Origin: CBDFGT01 sp965247225
GTDB taxonomy: Bacteria; Pseudomonadota; Alphaproteobacteria; Rhizobiales; Rhizobiaceae
Length of the DNA stretch: 21,665 nucleotides
Direction: 5' to 3'
Assembly (NCBI GenBank): GCA_965247225.1
Contig: CBDFGT010000021.1
Span: forward strand, 1-21,665
Shown: one piece after another, positions 7,376 to 15,306 of the stretch
Layout of the letters: each line of letters opens with the position of its first letter
Position numbering within the stretch: the first letter of the stretch is position 1
Program-made: the position numbers and the translations under genes
Notes under the pieces: model-generated
Told to the model about the DNA's origin: nothing
The model's input: the letters and a program-made list of their open reading frames with translations, nothing else
Databases searched by the model: none

Positions 7376-7758
7376 ATGCATTTTCGTTCTTTGATCATAT
7401 CTGCCTGTCTGGTTTTGATGACAGCAAACGGGATATTCGCTGCGGAATGCGAACCTGCCCATGATCCCGCCCCGGCTTCCGATGTTGCCACCGGTATCAA
7501 TTTTACAACGACACCCAATATGCCTTCAAGGTATTCTGGGCTGATCATGAGGGGTTTCTGACAGAATACGGCATGGCACAACCATCCGAAAAACTGTCTT
7601 TCAATACCTATGTCGGCCATGGCTGGTTTGTGGAACTGTATACGCCAGACGGTGCAGAATGCCTTGGACCTGTCAGTGCCAGTCAGCAAGAGTCATGTGA
7701 GGCGCATATCCTGTGGAATGAAGGCATCGGCATTGATGCAGGCTATTGCGACTTCTGA
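7376..7758 (+). CDS. Secreted protein with a VHL-beta-like domain (one frameshift)
   Basis: The ATG at 7376 follows GGGAG. MHFRSLIISACLVLMTANGI then FAAEC is a signal peptide with likely cleavage after FA near residue 22. After a short Pro/Ala linker, NFYNDTQYAFKVFWADHEGF and NTYVGHGWFVELYTPDG match the beta-sandwich pattern of the von Hippel-Lindau beta domain: a strand with N-x-T, WxDxxG, then TYxGHxW. That pattern is known in some bacterial secreted proteins. The frame changes at TTTT (7501-7504), where one missing T explains it, giving 127 residues. Four cysteines remain after cleavage and could form two disulfides in the periplasm. It lies 105 bp before the histidine kinase in the same direction. 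No function is established for this family in bacteria that I can name. Domain assignment rests on motif reading alone. Confidence 0.72.
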
Positions 7759-7767
7759 ACGGCTTTT

Positions 7768-7785
7768 ACACTTAGGTCTAAGTGT
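7768..7785. promoter_or_regulatory. Perfect 8-bp palindrome upstream of the hybrid histidine kinase
   Basis: ACACTTAG, GT, CTAAGTGT form a perfect inverted repeat ten bases after the VHL-like stop and about 80 bases before the kinase start. The stem is too AT-rich and lacks a following T run, so an operator is more likely than a terminator. Confidence 0.4.
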
Positions 7786-7863
7786 GCGATGAATTTCCAA
7801 TCCTGTCCGTTTGTTCTATGCTGGATGAACCCGTGCAAGACGGCTTGACGGTTGGGAGCGCAC

Positions 7864-10800
7864 ATGCTGCCTGGATGGATGATTTTTGCTGCTGCTTTCG
7901 GATATTTGCTGCTGCTGTTTGCCGTGGCAAGTTACGGAGATCGCATGGCACGCAAGGGGCGGATGAAGGCCCATCCTTCGCGCCCGATGATTTATGGCCT
8001 CAGCCTTGCCATTTACTGCACATCCTGGACCTATTTTGGCAGTGTCGGCCTTGCCGCTGAACGGGGCCTTGAATTTACGGGCATCTATATCGGTCCGATA
8101 TTGGTATTCACTCTGGGCATGCCCCTGATCCGACGGATCATAACGCTGGCAAAATCGGAAAAAATTACCTCGGTTGCGGATTTTATCGGTGCGCGTTACG
8201 GCAAAAGCCCCATTGTGGCAGCCCTTGTGGCAATGATTTCCCTGGTTGGTGCCATTCCCTATATCGCACTGCAACTGAAAGCCGTTTCGAGTTCCGTCAA
8301 TGTGCTGATCCGCACGGCTGACTACGGCATTGGCAACGGCAACCTGTATTTTATGGACCTGCCGCTGCTGGTCTCTTTGTTTCTGGCCTTTTTTGCCGTG
8401 ATCTTCGGAACGCGCCATGCTGACGCAACGGAACACCAGGACGGTCTCATTCTGGCCATTGCGATGGAATCGGTCGTGAAGCTTCTCGCCTTTGGTTCAG
8501 TGGGCATCTATGTTGTCTTTGTGCTGTTTTCCGGACCGGAAGCCCTGTGGACAGCCGCGCAGCAAAATGAACAGGTCATGTCTGCACTGACTTACCAGAC
8601 ACCTGTCAGCCGGTGGATTCTTCTGGTCCTGTTGTCGGGCTTTGCCATCATCATGCTGCCCCGCCAGTTCCATGTTACAGTCGTTGAAAACCGTACGGCG
8701 GGAGACCTGAAGGCAGCAGGTATTTTGCTGCCGCTCTATCTGGTTGCCATCAATATATTCGTCCTGCCCATCGCCATCGGCGGCATCATCACCTTTGGCG
8801 GGGAAGGCGTGGCAGACCTTTATGTTCTCAACCTGCCGATCCACGGCGGATCACCCATATTGACCATGATTGCATTCCTTGGAGGTTTTTCAGCGGCAAC
8901 GGCCATGGTCATTGTTGCCTCAGTCGCCCTTTCCATCATGGTTTCCAATGACATTGTCATGCCGGTGTTCCTGCGCCAGAGCCTGATTGGCCGGGGTGAA
9001 AAAGCGCAGGATTTCAGCCGCACCCTGTTGCGAATCCGGCGAACCGCCATTTTCATGGTCCTGCTGCTGGCCTATGGATATTACCGCTCGACAGACAACA
9101 CGGCTGGCCTGTCCAGCATCGGCCTTTTGGCCTTTGCGGCTATTGCGCAGATGGCACCTGCCATGTTCGGCGGACTGATCTGGCGGCGCGCGAATGCCCG
9201 TGGTGCCATTGCAGGCATGACCAGCGGGTTTCTCGTCTGGACCTATCTGCTGTTTATTCCAAGCCTTGGCGGGCCGGACAATTCTGCACTTGCAACGTCC
9301 ATCCTGCACTTCCTGTTTCCGTTTGCAGATATTTTTAACGGGCAGAATACGGACCCTCTGGTCCATTCCGTGATTTTCAGCCTGCTGCTCAATATCCTGG
9401 CTTTTGTCACCGGATCGCTGTCGCGCAATGCCAGACCCGTTGAACGTATTCAGGCGCATGTCTTTATTCAGCGAACGGCGCGCACGCCCCATGTTTCCAG
9501 AGGCTGGAAAACACGGGTGACAGTGGGAGAACTCAAGACGACCATTGCACGCTATCTGGGACAGCAACGCACGGACCGATCCTTTCTGACGCATGAGCGC
9601 ATGACCGGCAGATCGCTGCATGACGACCAGATTGCCGATATGGGCATGGTGCATTTTTCCGAGCAACTGCTGGGAAGCGCCATCGGGTCGGCGTCTGCAC
9701 GCCTCGTGCTGTCGCTGGTATTGCAGCGCATGGAAGACGCCTCATCCGATACCACCTTTCTTCTGGATCAGGCCAGCGAAGCACTGCACTATAATCAGGA
9801 CATGTTGCAAACGGCACTTTCGCAGATGGATCAGGGTATCGCGGTGTTTGATACATCAAACCGGCTGACGATCTGGAACAGGCGGTTTCGCCAGCTTCTG
9901 GACCTGCCTGAACATGTGGGTCAGGTCGGCTTTCCCCTGTCCGGCATCATTGACATTCTTTGGGAGCGCGGTGATGTCAAATCGGCAGACCGCGACCGCA
10001 TCATTGCCAATTTCATGACCCTCGACACGCCGTTTTCACTGGTGCTGAACAGCGGGAACCGGATTATCGAAGTGCGCAGCAATGCCATGCCGGACAAGGG
10101 TGTCGTGACCACCTATACGGATGTGACGCAGCGGGTGGAGGCAGACAAGGCCCTGAAGCAGGCCAATGAAACCCTGGAACAGCGGGTGGAGCAGCGCACA
10201 GGTGAACTGACACGGGTGAACCGGGAACTGGCGGAAGCCCGGGCAAACGCCGAAGAAGCCAATATTGGCAAGACCCGCTTTTTTGCGGCAGCGGGGCATG
10301 ATATTCTCCAGCCGCTCAATGCCGCCCGGCTCTATTCCTCTGCGCTTGTCGAAAGACTTGGATCGTCGGATGACAGCAAGCTGGTGAACAATATCGATTC
10401 CTCGCTGGAATCTGTAGAGGCTATTCTGGGAGCCGTTCTGGACATTTCACGCCTTGATACCGGTGCCATGAAACCGCGCTTTTCCACTCTGGATCTTGGC
10501 GACTTCCTGAAAAAAATTGAAACCGACTTTGCCCCCATTGCCCGCGAACGCGGTCTGCGCCTGACAATCGTACCCAGTTCCCTCAGTGTGCGGTCGGACC
10601 CCAACCTTCTGCGAAGGCTGATCCAGAATCTGGTGTCCAATGCGATCAAATACACACCGCAGGGCCATGTTCTTGTGGGGGTTCGCCGGCGCGGAGATCA
10701 CGCTGCCATCTGCGTGCTGGATACGGGTATCGGTATTCCTTCTGCAAAATTCCGGACCGTGTTCAAGGAATTCGCCCGTCTGGACGAAGGCATGAAGACA

Positions 10801-11361
10801 GCCAGCGGCCTTGGACTCGGCCTGTCCATTGTCGACCGTATTGCCCAGGTTCTGCAACACAGGGTAGAGCTTGCATCCAAACCCGGAACAGGAACCCAGT
10901 TTGCCGTCACAGTGCCGATTATGACGGTCGCCCTGTCGGCGGCAACCGGGAGAGGAGAGCCTCTGACCGGGCCTGCCGAGATTTCACCCCTTTGCGGCCT
11001 CACAGTTCTTTGCATCGACAATGAACCCAGCATTGTAGACGGAATGCGCATTCTGCTGGCAGGCTGGGGATGCGATGTGCTTACAGCGACCACGGTCACT
11101 GACGCCGAAGCCGTTGTGACCATGCGCACATCGCCACCGGATGTCATTATCGCAGATTACCATCTGGACAAGGCCAATGGTATTGATGCCATCCTCCTGC
11201 TGCGGCAACAATGCGGTATTGCCTTGCCTGCGCTCTTGCTGACGGCGGACAGGACGCTGGACGTGCGCATGCTTGCAGAGCGGAATGACATCACGGTTCA
11301 GAACAAGCCGGTCAAACCTGCAACCTTGCGTGTTTTTCTCACACGGCATGCCAGAGCATGA
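7864..11361 (+). CDS. Hybrid sensor histidine kinase with SSS-family transporter domain, PAS and receiver
   Basis: This is a two-component sensor of 1165 residues. About residues 1-520 form a multi-pass sodium/solute symporter (PutP-like) membrane domain. A PAS domain follows at about 650-755 (MDQGIAVFDTSNRLTIWNRR), then a coiled coil (TLEQRVEQRTGELTRVNREL). The HisKA H-box is AAAGHDILQPLNAARLY with phosphorylated His812. The ATPase domain has NLVSNAIKYTP, DTGIGI (Asp953) and GLGLGLSIVDR. The C-terminal receiver has Asp1052 in CIDNEP, phospho-acceptor Asp1098 in IADYHLD, a Thr in LLLTADRT and a Lys in NKPVKP. All phosphorelay residues are present. The ATG at 7864 follows GGGAG. A TTG at 7852 is in frame but poorly placed. 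The relative CbrA suggests sensing linked to a transported nutrient, but the ligand is unknown and no partner regulator gene is adjacent. The last codons and stop lie inside a palindromic element. Confidence 0.93.
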   Translation: MLPGWMIFAAAFGYLLLLFAVASYGDRMARKGRMKAHPSRPMIYGLSLAIYCTSWTYFGSVGLAAERGLEFTGIYIGPILVFTLGMPLIRRIITLAKSEKITSVADFIGARYGKSPIVAALVAMISLVGAIPYIALQLKAVSSSVNVLIRTADYGIGNGNLYFMDLPLLVSLFLAFFAVIFGTRHADATEHQDGLILAIAMESVVKLLAFGSVGIYVVFVLFSGPEALWTAAQQNEQVMSALTYQTPVSRWILLVLLSGFAIIMLPRQFHVTVVENRTAGDLKAAGILLPLYLVAINIFVLPIAIGGIITFGGEGVADLYVLNLPIHGGSPILTMIAFLGGFSAATAMVIVASVALSIMVSNDIVMPVFLRQSLIGRGEKAQDFSRTLLRIRRTAIFMVLLLAYGYYRSTDNTAGLSSIGLLAFAAIAQMAPAMFGGLIWRRANARGAIAGMTSGFLVWTYLLFIPSLGGPDNSALATSILHFLFPFADIFNGQNTDPLVHSVIFSLLLNILAFVTGSLSRNARPVERIQAHVFIQRTARTPHVSRGWKTRVTVGELKTTIARYLGQQRTDRSFLTHERMTGRSLHDDQIADMGMVHFSEQLLGSAIGSASARLVLSLVLQRMEDASSDTTFLLDQASEALHYNQDMLQTALSQMDQGIAVFDTSNRLTIWNRRFRQLLDLPEHVGQVGFPLSGIIDILWERGDVKSADRDRIIANFMTLDTPFSLVLNSGNRIIEVRSNAMPDKGVVTTYTDVTQRVEADKALKQANETLEQRVEQRTGELTRVNRELAEARANAEEANIGKTRFFAAAGHDILQPLNAARLYSSALVERLGSSDDSKLVNNIDSSLESVEAILGAVLDISRLDTGAMKPRFSTLDLGDFLKKIETDFAPIARERGLRLTIVPSSLSVRSDPNLLRRLIQNLVSNAIKYTPQGHVLVGVRRRGDHAAICVLDTGIGIPSAKFRTVFKEFARLDEGMKTASGLGLGLSIVDRIAQVLQHRVELASKPGTGTQFAVTVPIMTVALSAATGRGEPLTGPAEISPLCGLTVLCIDNEPSIVDGMRILLAGWGCDVLTATTVTDAEAVVTMRTSPPDVIIADYHLDKANGIDAILLLRQQCGIALPALLLTADRTLDVRMLAERNDITVQNKPVKPATLRVFLTRHARA

Positions 11362-11383
11362 TGTCTCTAATGGAATCATTCTG

Positions 11384-11485
11384 CGACAAGAAATTTTTTA
11401 CGAGGATCAAGGCTTTTGGCGAATGGACATACCAAGACGTATGGTCGAGACAAAAGCCGAAGATGATCGTGAAAATTCCTTGTCG
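11384..11485. repeat. Inner palindrome A of the nested element
   Basis: CGACAAGAAATTTT on the left pairs with AAAATTCCTTGTCG on the right. Further in, AAGGCTTTTG pairs with CAAAAGCC, and GACATACC faces GTATGGTC around the centre. At 102 bp it is similar in size to the roughly 100-bp palindromic Bru-RS repeats known from Brucella. I could not confirm sequence identity with those. Confidence 0.7.
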
Positions 11486-11493
11486 CCCGAAGG

Positions 11494-11595
11494 GTTGGCT
11501 GAAGCGGGGCAACTGTTGCGCCGGGTGGCCTGGCCGTATGCGTCTTGCTACGACACGCGCCACCCGGCACACCATTTCCCGCCGCTTGAGCCAAC
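11494..11595. repeat. Inner palindrome B of the nested element
   Basis: GTTGGCTGAAGCGG at 11494-11507 matches the reverse complement of CCGCTTGAGCCAAC (11582-11595) at 13 of 14 positions. A perfect 10-bp inner stem, GCCGGGTGGC (11520-11529) with GCCACCCGGC (11559-11568), closes it. The arms differ in sequence from palindrome A. Confidence 0.7.
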
Positions 11596-11699
11596 AGAAT
11601 GGGTTCCAGTGAGAGACATCATGCTCCCATGTCATCAAGTCTGCAGCAGAATAATAGGTCAAACGTCCCATAGCGGCCTGAACTTATTCCAGCCTGAAT

Positions 11700-13907
11700 T
11701 CACGCCACCTTCCGCGCATAAGGATCGAAGCGGCCATAGAAGGTTTCGCCCTTTTTGGCCATATCAAGAAGCAGTGGTGTCGGCCTGAAGTGGTCACCAC
11801 AGGTTTTGGCCAGCGTTTCGCACAGGGCAACAAAGGTCTTTACGCCCATGCCGTCGATATAGGACAGCGTTCCGCCGGTATAGGGCGCAAAACCGAAGCC
11901 GAGAATAGAGCCGACATCCGCTTCGCGCGGATCGGTGACAATGCCTTCTTCCACGGTCCGTGCTGCCTCCAGCGCGATGCAGACGAGCAGACGCTGTTTG
12001 AGCACCGCAACATCCACCTTGTCGGCATCCTGCTGCGGATAGAGGGTTTTCAGCTCCGGCCACAGGAATTTCCTGGCAGGCTTGGCCGGATATTCATAAA
12101 AGCCCTTGCCATTCTTGCGACCAAGACGACCCAGCTTTTCCACCATATTGACCACCAGATCCAGATGACGCGGATCCACCGAGGACGCGCCGAGATCGGC
12201 AACCGAAGCCTTGAAAATTTTCAGTGACAGGTCAATGGCAACCTCATCATTGAGTGACAGCGGCCCGACCGGCATGCCTGCCATTTTGGCGGCATTTTCG
12301 ATCATGACCGGCGGAACGCCTTCAAGCAGCATATTGTAGGCTTCGTTCATATAGCGGAAGACGCAGCGGTTGACATAGAAACCGCGCGTGTCGTTGACGA
12401 CAATCGGGGTCTTCCTGATGGCGGCGGCAAAATCCAGCGCGACGGCAATGGCCTTGTCGCCGGTTTTTTCACCGAGGATCACTTCCACCAGCATCATCTT
12501 TTCGACCGGCGAGAAGAAGTGGATGCCAATGAACTGGTCCGGCCGCTTTGAATTGGTGGCAAGGCCGGTGATGGGCAGGGTGGATGTGTTGGAAGCAAAA
12601 ATTGCATCCGGCCCCAGAACGGCCTCGACCTTTTCCGTTACGGCTTTTTTGATATCCCGGTCTTCAAACACGGCTTCAATGACCAGATCACACCCGGCAA
12701 GATCCTCATAATCGGCCGATGGCGTGATCAGGTTCAGGAGGGCCATGCCTTCGGCTTCCGTTGTGCGGCCCTTCTGCATGGCGGCAACAACAATGCCCTG
12801 GCAAGTGGCCTTGCCCTTGTCGGCAGCTTCCTGATCGCGGTCCACCAGAACCACGGGAATGCCTGCGGCGGCTGTGACATAGCCGATGGACGCGCCCATG
12901 AAACCGGCGCCGACAATGCCAACCTTTGTAAATTTGCTTGGCGCGATGCCTGCCGGACGGCGCGCACCCTTGCCCAGTTCCTGCATGGAGACAAACAGCG
13001 AGCGGATCATCGAGAAGGCTTCGGTTGTCTGCAGGATATGGGTGAAATAGCGCTGTTCAATTTTCAGCCCGGTTTCAAATGGAACCTGAAGCCCCTCATA
13101 GACGCATTTCAGGATGGCAAGGGCTCCGGGATAATTGCCTTGCGTTTCGCGGCGCAAAATACCGGAAGCGGCAGGCCAGAGCTGGGCTGCTGCCGGGGTC
13201 CAGATACCACCGCCTGGAACCTTGAAGCCCTTTTCATCCCAGGGCTGAACCGGTTTCAGACCATCCCTGATCATCTGCCTGGCAGCCGGGATCAGCTGAT
13301 CGGGTTCGACCACCTGATGGACGAGGCCCAGAGCCTTGGCACGCGCAGGTGTCAGCGAGGAACCGGTCGTCATCATTTGCAGGGCGTCCTGCGCATTGGT
13401 AAGCCGCGGCACACGCTGCGTGCCACCGGCACCGGGGAAAATACCGACCTTGACTTCCGGCAGGGCCATTTTGACATGCTTGGCATTCGAGGCGACGCGA
13501 CCATGGCAGGCCAGCGAAATTTCAAAGGCACCGCCCATGCACACGCCATTGATGGCAGAAACCCAGGGCTTGCCGCAGGTTTCCAGCTTGCGCCAGAGCC
13601 AGGTCATGCGGCCAGCAACCTCAAACAGCCTGGCAGCCGCGTTGTCGGGATTGGTGATCTTTTCCTCTGTCGCCATGGTGAACATGGCCTTGATCATGGT
13701 GAGATCGGCCCCGCCGGAAAACGCCTTTTTGCCGGAGGTCAGAACTGCACCCTTGATAGCCGTATCAGCCACAACGACATCAATGATGGCATCCAGTTCG
13801 TCCAGAACGGATTCGGTAAAGACATTCATGCTCTTGTCGGGCATATCCCAGGTCACAAGGGCAATGCCGTCAGCATCCGTTTCAACTGTGAAATTCGTGT
13901 AGGTCAT
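11700..13907 (-). CDS. fadJ: Bifunctional enoyl-CoA hydratase / 3-hydroxyacyl-CoA dehydrogenase (alpha subunit of the fatty-acid oxidation complex)
   Basis: It catalyses hydration of trans-2-enoyl-CoA and NAD-dependent oxidation of L-3-hydroxyacyl-CoA in beta-oxidation. The protein has 735 residues. The N-terminal crotonase domain has NGVCMGGAFEISLACHGRV and ALPEVKVGIFPGAGGTQRVP, which together supply the two catalytic glutamates. The dehydrogenase domain begins near residue 325 with VGIVGAGFMGASIG for NAD. IFASNTSTLPIT and FIGIHFFSPVEKMMLVEVI (catalytic His) follow, and GFYVNRCVFRYMNEA opens the C-terminal domain. The ATG at 13907 follows GAGGAGAG. It lies 11 bp after fadA stops, so the two are cotranscribed and their products should form the usual complex. 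The name fadJ is chosen over fadB by similarity to the E. coli FadJ crotonase motif. Either symbol is used in this group. Confidence 0.93.
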   Translation of the reverse strand: MTYTNFTVETDADGIALVTWDMPDKSMNVFTESVLDELDAIIDVVVADTAIKGAVLTSGKKAFSGGADLTMIKAMFTMATEEKITNPDNAAARLFEVAGRMTWLWRKLETCGKPWVSAINGVCMGGAFEISLACHGRVASNAKHVKMALPEVKVGIFPGAGGTQRVPRLTNAQDALQMMTTGSSLTPARAKALGLVHQVVEPDQLIPAARQMIRDGLKPVQPWDEKGFKVPGGGIWTPAAAQLWPAASGILRRETQGNYPGALAILKCVYEGLQVPFETGLKIEQRYFTHILQTTEAFSMIRSLFVSMQELGKGARRPAGIAPSKFTKVGIVGAGFMGASIGYVTAAAGIPVVLVDRDQEAADKGKATCQGIVVAAMQKGRTTEAEGMALLNLITPSADYEDLAGCDLVIEAVFEDRDIKKAVTEKVEAVLGPDAIFASNTSTLPITGLATNSKRPDQFIGIHFFSPVEKMMLVEVILGEKTGDKAIAVALDFAAAIRKTPIVVNDTRGFYVNRCVFRYMNEAYNMLLEGVPPVMIENAAKMAGMPVGPLSLNDEVAIDLSLKIFKASVADLGASSVDPRHLDLVVNMVEKLGRLGRKNGKGFYEYPAKPARKFLWPELKTLYPQQDADKVDVAVLKQRLLVCIALEAARTVEEGIVTDPREADVGSILGFGFAPYTGGTLSYIDGMGVKTFVALCETLAKTCGDHFRPTPLLLDMAKKGETFYGRFDPYARKVA

Positions 13908-13918
13908 GGCCGCTCTCC

Positions 13919-15127
13919 TCAGATGCGTTCAATGATGGTGGCTGTGCCCATGCCGGCACCGATGCAGAGCGTGACCAGGGCTGTCGACTGGCCGCGACGC
14001 TCCAGCTCGTCCAGAACGGTGCCCAGAATGATAGCGCCGGTGGCACCCAGCGGATGGCCCATGGCAATGGCACCGCCGCAAACATTGATCTGGTCGTGGC
14101 TGATGCTGAAAGCCTGCATGAAGCGCAGCACAACGGCTGCAAAGGCTTCGTTCAGCTCAAACAGGTCAATATCGCCGATGGTCATGCCAGCACGCTTCAG
14201 AAGCTTTTCGGTAACATCCACCGGGCCGGTCAGCATCAGGGCCGGATCGGAACCGATATTGGCAAAGGCGCGGATGCGGGCGCGAGGTTTGAGCCCCATG
14301 CTTTGCCCGCCAGCTTTCGAGCCTAAAAGAATGGCCGCAGACCCATCGACAATACCGGAGGAATTGCCGGCATGATGGACATAGGTGATCTTCTCGACAT
14401 CGGGATGGGCCTGAATGGCCACGGCTTCAAAGCCACCCATTTCACCGGGCATCTGGAAGGATGCGTTCAGACCTGCCAGTGACTGCATATCCGTGGCCGG
14501 GCGCAGATGTTCGTCGCGGTCCAGAATGGTCAGACCATTGATATCCCTGACCGCAATGACAGAATTTTTGAAATAGCCATTGTCCCAGGAACGGGCGGCA
14601 CGGCGCTGGCTTTCCACAGCATAGGCATCGACATCATCACGCGAGAAACCATATTTGGTGGCAATCAGGTCGGCCGATACGCCCTGCGGCATGAAGTAAC
14701 CGGGGAAACTCACCGACGGGTCCATGTACCAGGCACCGCCGGACATGCCCATGCCGATGCGCGACATGCTTTCCACGCCACCGGCAATAACAATATCATC
14801 AGAACCGAAGGCGATTTTGCCCGCTGCAAAGTTCACCGAGTCGAGACCGGAAGCGCAAAAACGCGAAATCTGCACACCCGGCGCGCGGGTGGAATAGCCT
14901 GCCTCAAAGGCCGCTGCCTTCGGGATGACCGCACCGGCTTCAAAGACCGGATCAACGCAGCCGAAGATAATATCGTCGACTGTGGATGTATCCAGACCGT
15001 TCCGGTCCCGCAGGGCTTCCAGAACCCTGGCGGCCAGCCGCGGCGTCGGCACTTCATGCAGTGCGCCGTCTTTTTTGCCGCGACCGCGCGGGGTGCGCAC
15101 ATGGTCATAAATGAAAACGTCAGTCAT
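13919..15127 (-). CDS. fadA: Acetyl-CoA C-acyltransferase (3-ketoacyl-CoA thiolase)
   Basis: It cleaves 3-ketoacyl-CoA with CoA to release acetyl-CoA, the last step of the beta-oxidation cycle. The protein has 402 residues. VFIYDHVRTPRGRGKKDGAL is the N-terminal segment. The nucleophile Cys91 lies in ISRFCASGLDSVN. NEAFAAVVLRF follows, then GHPLGATGA with His358, and CIGAGMGTA with the second catalytic Cys388. I chose the ATG at 15127 because GGGAGATG lies six bases upstream and it gives the family N-terminus. The extension to 15181 is not conserved. It is the middle gene of fadE-fadA-fadJ, 179 bp from fadE and 11 bp from fadJ. A degradative thiolase is favoured over a biosynthetic one by these neighbours. 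Confidence 0.94.
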   Translation of the reverse strand: MTDVFIYDHVRTPRGRGKKDGALHEVPTPRLAARVLEALRDRNGLDTSTVDDIIFGCVDPVFEAGAVIPKAAAFEAGYSTRAPGVQISRFCASGLDSVNFAAGKIAFGSDDIVIAGGVESMSRIGMGMSGGAWYMDPSVSFPGYFMPQGVSADLIATKYGFSRDDVDAYAVESQRRAARSWDNGYFKNSVIAVRDINGLTILDRDEHLRPATDMQSLAGLNASFQMPGEMGGFEAVAIQAHPDVEKITYVHHAGNSSGIVDGSAAILLGSKAGGQSMGLKPRARIRAFANIGSDPALMLTGPVDVTEKLLKRAGMTIGDIDLFELNEAFAAVVLRFMQAFSISHDQINVCGGAIAMGHPLGATGAIILGTVLDELERRGQSTALVTLCIGAGMGTATIIERI

Positions 15128-15195
15128 TGTTTCATCTCCCGAAAGCGGACCCTTTGACGGCCTCGCGGTTTGTATCCTCATATGGTCTGGAATGA

Positions 15196-15237
15196 CCCCT
15201 CCCTTTTCCGCACCGTTCCGGACGGATCAGGGAGGGG
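15196..15237 (-). promoter_or_regulatory. Strong intercistronic hairpin between fadE and fadA
   Basis: CCCCTCCCT (15196-15204) and AGGGAGGGG (15229-15237) are a perfect 9-bp inverted repeat. An inner CCGTTCCGGACGG extends the fold. There is no T run, so it is more likely to set RNA processing or relative expression of the fad genes than to terminate transcription. Confidence 0.45.
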
Positions 15238-15306
15238 CCGAACAATCTCAAGGACGAAACTGCCTCTTGCCCCATGTTCGAGGCAGCCTCTGTCCGAGAC
15301 TGTATC

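Larger units (their letters stand above)
11356..11624. repeat. Nested palindromic element, 269 bp
   Basis: The outer ends GCATGATGTCTCT (11356-11368) and AGAGACATCATGC (11612-11624) are a perfect 13-bp inverted repeat. It continues imperfectly as TGGAA..CATTCTG against CAGAATGGGTTCCA. Inside are two further palindromes of 102 bp each: 11384-11485 (CGACAAG to CTTGTCG) and 11494-11595. The structure would fold as a three-way junction. It holds no credible gene; the open readings inside look random. It fills most of the 338-bp gap between the convergent kinase and fadJ genes and may stop transcription from both sides. Ends of the form GCATGAT...ATCATGC recall intergenic repeats of Hyphomicrobiales (RIME-like), from memory. 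No transposase is present and no target-site duplication was identified. Confidence 0.75.

Noticed and set aside
11273..11788. Open frames running through the nested palindromic element
   Set aside because: They overlap the kinase 3' end, the repeat and the fadJ 3' end in the wrong frame. Their openness follows from the palindromes.
13038..14375. Long plus-strand open frame opposite fadJ and fadA
   Set aside because: It lies across two well-identified genes on the other strand and has no recognisable domain.
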